A program made the position numbers and the translations under genes. Shown piece by piece: positions 3,616 to 6,748 of a stretch of 6,748 bases of DNA. Position 1 is the stretch's first letter; each line of letters begins with the position of its first letter. The notes beneath the pieces are model-generated. The model saw only the letters and a list, made by a program, of their open reading frames with translations. It made no database searches and was not told the origin of the DNA. Origin of the DNA: CAYZUC01 sp964481705 (lineage in GTDB: Bacteria; Bacillota; Clostridia; Lachnospirales; Lachnospiraceae); the NCBI GenBank assembly GCA_964481705.1, contig CAYZUC010000132.1:1-6748 (forward strand), in the 5' to 3' direction.

Positions 3616-6600
3616 ATGTTCCGTAGCTCTAGGGTAGACGGAGATTGTCCGATTGGAATAAGCAATGCCTCTGGAGCAAAGCTGATTATGTATGAGGGAA
3701 CCATTACGGTGTCTAAACATGAGAATTCCTGTGGTGTTTCCAATAATGGTTTATTCAAACAATGTGGAGGATACATAACAAGGACTTCATATGGAGAAGG
3801 AATAGGAGTCATTAATACCGGTACCTATACGATGCAGTCAGGCACAATCAAAGACTTAAGTGTCGGTGTCTTATCCTGTGAAGATGGAGTCTTTGAAATG
3901 ACGGGTTCAGGAGCAGGCATTAGATGCTTTGATATAGCTGTTGCAACCAATGCCAGTGTGGACCCTGTACTTGCATCTCTCGTAAGCAGCCGTAAGTCTG
4001 GAACCTTTTTCATGAGGAATGGTTCAGCAGGAGAAGCGGGAAAAATAATTGGTAACAGTACGATTACACAGTATCCCACATTCTTTGTTGCATACACTGA
4101 CAGCATTCCTCAGATTTATGGTGGAAAGGTGATCGCATCCCATGCGGCCGTGGCTCACTTCTCGGAGGGAAGCTATCAGGCTTTGAAAGGGGTCTACGAT
4201 AACGGACGACAGAAGCAGATACCTGCTATCTATCGGGACGGAGATCAGATAAAAGAAGCAAAGAAAATTACAAACGGATTGATTAGTAATCTTGATGGAA
4301 ATGATTACGTGTCCATGAATAAGGTGAGAGATTTTGCAGAACTCAAAAATGCTATCGATCAGGCATCCGAGGATAGTGAAAATCCAACCTATATTTGTTT
4401 ACGGAACAGTATTAACGTAGATGAAGATCTTAGTATTCCTTCCAAGAAGCAGATTGTGCTGTGTACCATGAATGATGCGGGTAAGCTCGTGATTTCTCGT
4501 AATAGTGAAGTTACGATCAATGCAGAAGCACAAGTGAGAGTAGAAGTGCAAATAGATGTTACCGTTGATACAGGTTCGGCAATTCTCAATAAAGGAACCC
4601 TTGTCGCTGCAGATGAAATGAATGTCAATACGGGAGTATCTAACAGTAGTGCCAGTGTCATTGATAATCAAGGACAGCTTACAATGGAATTCCAATCGGA
4701 CATCGGAGGTGGACAAACCCAATCCTTTGAAGTATACAATGCAGTATATAATACAGGACATGTAGAGATGAAGGGCGAGATTTATAATTTTCATAAAGGA
4801 ATTATAAATAAGGGAAGCTGTACTGTCGGAGGAATAATTCAAACGTCAAGTGGCAATTGTATTGATAACGAGGGACAGCTCACATTGGAGTATGGAAATT
4901 TTGCCAGTAATGACGGCTGTGTGGTTAAGCAGTCATCCGGAACAGTCAAGGTTAGTGGTAACGCTACCATGGTAGGAAAACCTTACGTATTTATCTGTGA
5001 GAATAATACCATACCCGAATTAGGCGACAGTAAATTATATGGCTCCAGATATGCGATTGCAATAGCAGATTCGACAAAACCATTTATGACCTGGCCAAGT
5101 GGAAAATTTACCAGATCCAGCGCACCTGCCATAGAGGTAGATTCAAACCAAGCAAGTATCCTTATCGATGGAATTCCTCATTATGAGACAAGAGAACTTT
5201 ATTTTACGAAAAAATATATTCAAATGGATCCAGGAGAAGCTCTGACCTTTGTTGAGGATTTTCTAAATAATCCGGATTATGCAGACATGATCCGTATGCC
5301 TGAGGATGGTTATCTTTTATCTGATAATCAGACCCAGTCAATCGATAAGATATCTTTTACAAGCTCTAATGAGGACGTCATACAGCTTGTTACAGTATCC
5401 GGCGGTGATGCAACCTATCCACATCCGAGTCTGTCAGCTAATCGTACCGTAGCGATTGCAAAATCCAGTGGTTATGCCGTTATCAAATTAACTACTGCAG
5501 GTGGTGTGGAAGATTATATCCGCGTTGATGTTACAGATGGGAAGACAAAGAAATCGGATTTATCAACAAAGGATTTTGAAGGACATCTCCAACAGCGAGA
5601 GTATTCTCTGAATGCATATAAAAGAAAACATAGTATTGTTTTTGGTGTGAATCTGATTGCCAATAGAAAAGACCTTTACCAGATAGACTCCACTGCTGAT
5701 GATATATGGAAAACCAGTTGGAGGCCGAATAAGATTGTGATTAACGATTCGGAATTCAGTGAGTACTATACCGTGGACAACTGTTATATTAATGATCATG
5801 AACGTTCAGAGTATTGCTTTGATATCCGTCCAAAGATGGATGGAGGAATGCCAAAGGTAATCAGTGAGAATATAAAATCCATCAAAAATATTGATGTATA
5901 TATGACAATGTCAGGAAACGGCGTCGAAGCGGACGGAATGGTCAAAATCGGTACCATGGATATCGGAATTGATGATACGAAGCCCAAAATCACTTGCGAT
6001 CCTATTACACTTGATGCGGCATTCAATGCAAACAGTAGATTCAATGCAAAGGTTATTCGTGACAATTTAGAGATACATAGTCCACAAATACCGGATGGTG
6101 ACCTGAGCTATAGCACCATTGAATACTCTCCGGTGAACGGAATTCAGATAGGAAATAACGGAAAGATAAACTATTTTGGAACGGTCAGAAATCGAAAGCT
6201 GCGCATGCCGGTTACTCTACAGATACGTAATTACTATGGCACGTATACTTCTGCTATACCGCTGATTATAAACGGAACAAAGCCCAAGGCAAAACCAGTG
6301 GTTTCTACGTATTTTGTAGCAAAGGGATGGCAGAAATCAGATACAATCGAAATCGATTTACAGTCAAAATATGAGCCGTCCATTTCACAGCTTAAGAGTG
6401 CACAGATTGTAGGGGATAGTAATTATGCTATTTCTATGACTTCCTTTGGAGGCTCCACAATGGAAGGGAATCATTATGTAAAAGAGGGTGCCATTCGATT
6501 GTCGGCCAAGTCGGATTCTAAAGCAGAGACGATAAAAATAAAGCTTACGTATAATAATACTAGAAATTTTGGCGGAAAGCCGTATGTTTCCTATATAAAG

Positions 6601-6748
6601 ATAAAAGTAAAGACGCCAAAGAAGTACTCTCTGAAAGCGCAGAAAAAGGTTCAGACGTTGGATCCAACTTCGTATTTAAACGAAAATAACTACTACGACC
6701 GCGAGAAAGCAACCTTTACATTCACGAAAACGCCATCGAATTACATAG
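3616..6748 (+). CDS. Main segment of the surface-protein gene: beta-helix rungs, second module, Ig-like domain (3' partial)
   Basis: The frame has no stop from 3604 to the window edge. ATG 3616 is the first start codon and has AAGGA at 3604-3608, 7 nt upstream, so reinitiation after the stop at 3601 is conceivable but would give a product without a signal peptide. Rungs with the pattern [GA]-[IV]-x-N-x-G-x-[LYV]-x-M recur: GISNAS (3655), GVSNNG (3733), GVINTGTYTM (3805), AILNKG (4579), VIDNQG (4657), AVYNTG (4741), GIINKG (4798), CIDNEG (4858). A second module opening with DFAELKNAI starts near 4330. From ~5203 to 5550 a segment resembling a BIG2-type bacterial Ig-like domain appears (ISFTSSNEDVIQLV, then VAIAKSSGYAVIKLTTAGG and RVDVTDG). 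The remainder, ~5550-6748, is beta-rich and partly Lys-rich and is not recognised. The C-terminal anchor lies beyond the window. Confidence 0.75.
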   Translation, partial: MFRSSRVDGDCPIGISNASGAKLIMYEGTITVSKHENSCGVSNNGLFKQCGGYITRTSYGEGIGVINTGTYTMQSGTIKDLSVGVLSCEDGVFEMTGSGAGIRCFDIAVATNASVDPVLASLVSSRKSGTFFMRNGSAGEAGKIIGNSTITQYPTFFVAYTDSIPQIYGGKVIASHAAVAHFSEGSYQALKGVYDNGRQKQIPAIYRDGDQIKEAKKITNGLISNLDGNDYVSMNKVRDFAELKNAIDQASEDSENPTYICLRNSINVDEDLSIPSKKQIVLCTMNDAGKLVISRNSEVTINAEAQVRVEVQIDVTVDTGSAILNKGTLVAADEMNVNTGVSNSSASVIDNQGQLTMEFQSDIGGGQTQSFEVYNAVYNTGHVEMKGEIYNFHKGIINKGSCTVGGIIQTSSGNCIDNEGQLTLEYGNFASNDGCVVKQSSGTVKVSGNATMVGKPYVFICENNTIPELGDSKLYGSRYAIAIADSTKPFMTWPSGKFTRSSAPAIEVDSNQASILIDGIPHYETRELYFTKKYIQMDPGEALTFVEDFLNNPDYADMIRMPEDGYLLSDNQTQSIDKISFTSSNEDVIQLVTVSGGDATYPHPSLSANRTVAIAKSSGYAVIKLTTAGGVEDYIRVDVTDGKTKKSDLSTKDFEGHLQQREYSLNAYKRKHSIVFGVNLIANRKDLYQIDSTADDIWKTSWRPNKIVINDSEFSEYYTVDNCYINDHERSEYCFDIRPKMDGGMPKVISENIKSIKNIDVYMTMSGNGVEADGMVKIGTMDIGIDDTKPKITCDPITLDAAFNANSRFNAKVIRDNLEIHSPQIPDGDLSYSTIEYSPVNGIQIGNNGKINYFGTVRNRKLRMPVTLQIRNYYGTYTSAIPLIINGTKPKAKPVVSTYFVAKGWQKSDTIEIDLQSKYEPSISQLKSAQIVGDSNYAISMTSFGGSTMEGNHYVKEGAIRLSAKSDSKAETIKIKLTYNNTRNFGGKPYVSYIKIKVKTPKKYSLKAQKKVQTLDPTSYLNENNYYDREKATFTFTKTPSNYI
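5203..5550 (+). other. Probable bacterial Ig-like (BIG2-type) domain within the surface protein
   Basis: The segment opens with IQMDPGEALTF, continues with a serine/asparagine strand ISFTSSNEDVIQLV, and ends in an alternating G-x-A-x-I-x-[LV] strand pair, GYAVIKLTTAGGVEDYIRVDV. That is the pattern of BIG2 domains (S-S-N-x-x-V ... G-x-A-x-I-T-[AV]). Such domains act as spacers or adhesive modules on cell-surface proteins. The assignment is from pattern only. Confidence 0.5.

Larger units (their letters stand above)
2929..6748 (+). pseudogene. Interrupted gene for a giant secreted beta-helix / Ig-like surface protein (runs off the window)
   Basis: One frame spans the whole interval (1,273 codons visible), broken only by TAA at codon 66 (3124-3126), TAA at codon 225 (3601-3603) and ten Ns at 3166-3175; the 3' end lies outside. 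Order of parts: signal peptide, acidic linker, first ELK-plus-beta-helix module (~codons 80-440), second such module (~468-758), Ig-like domain (~759-874), then unassigned beta-rich segments. The pieces belong together because no frame change is needed anywhere, the second stop falls inside a beta-helix rung motif, and the module begun before the second stop is repeated after it. Whether this is a true pseudogene or a draft-assembly error near a scaffold gap cannot be decided here. If intact it would be an exported cell-surface or adhesin-like protein. The three open segments are described separately. Confidence 0.6.

Noticed and set aside
4389..4842. Two - strand open frames (90 and 147 codons) within the surface-protein gene
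   Set aside because: Both are antisense to the long open + frame with clear beta-helix rung repeats; neither shows a ribosome binding site or recognisable domain.

Overview
The window looks like chromosomal DNA from a low-GC Gram-positive anaerobe of the class Clostridia, plausibly Lachnospiraceae. That is inferred from strong AGGAGG-type ribosome binding sites, moderately AT-rich codon use, an Rpn-type nuclease with EGHK tail repeats, and a very large secreted surface protein with a Gram-positive style signal peptide. A run of ten Ns (3166-3175) shows that this is a draft scaffold.

Layout: (1) 1-243, the C-terminal end of an Rpn/PD-(D/E)XK-type protein on the + strand. (2) 246-272, a convergent terminator hairpin. 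(3) 294-1277 on the - strand, a NYN-domain putative RNase followed by two OST-HTH/LOTUS RNA-binding domains. (4) 1278-1441, a compact divergent promoter region with two palindromes, one over each predicted promoter. (5) 1442-2011, a TetR/AcrR-family repressor, and 2090-2743, a metallo-beta-lactamase-fold hydrolase; both are + strand, and related 16-bp operator-like sites lie in front of each. (6) 2744-2928, a noncoding stretch with a candidate promoter. (7) 2929 to the window end, a giant secreted beta-helix/Ig-like surface protein. It stays in one frame over 1,273 codons but is interrupted by in-frame TAA codons at 3124 and 3601 and by the N gap, and it runs off the window.

The TetR gene and hydrolase gene probably form a small self-regulated unit: the repressor should bind its own promoter at 1374-1389 and possibly the second site at 2040-2055. 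The NYN-LOTUS gene diverges from it and is probably an independent RNA-metabolism gene. The surface-protein gene has its own ribosome binding site and probably its own promoter.

The most notable observations are: the paired TetR-operator-like sites; the NYN-LOTUS-LOTUS architecture, the domain combination known from eukaryotic MARF1-type RNA regulators; and a surface-protein frame whose second stop falls exactly inside a recurring beta-helix rung motif (VIN-stop-KEYTM against VINTGTYTM further on). The last point argues for a recently broken gene or a sequence error rather than three separate genes. I found no convincing evidence of a wholly new multi-gene system.
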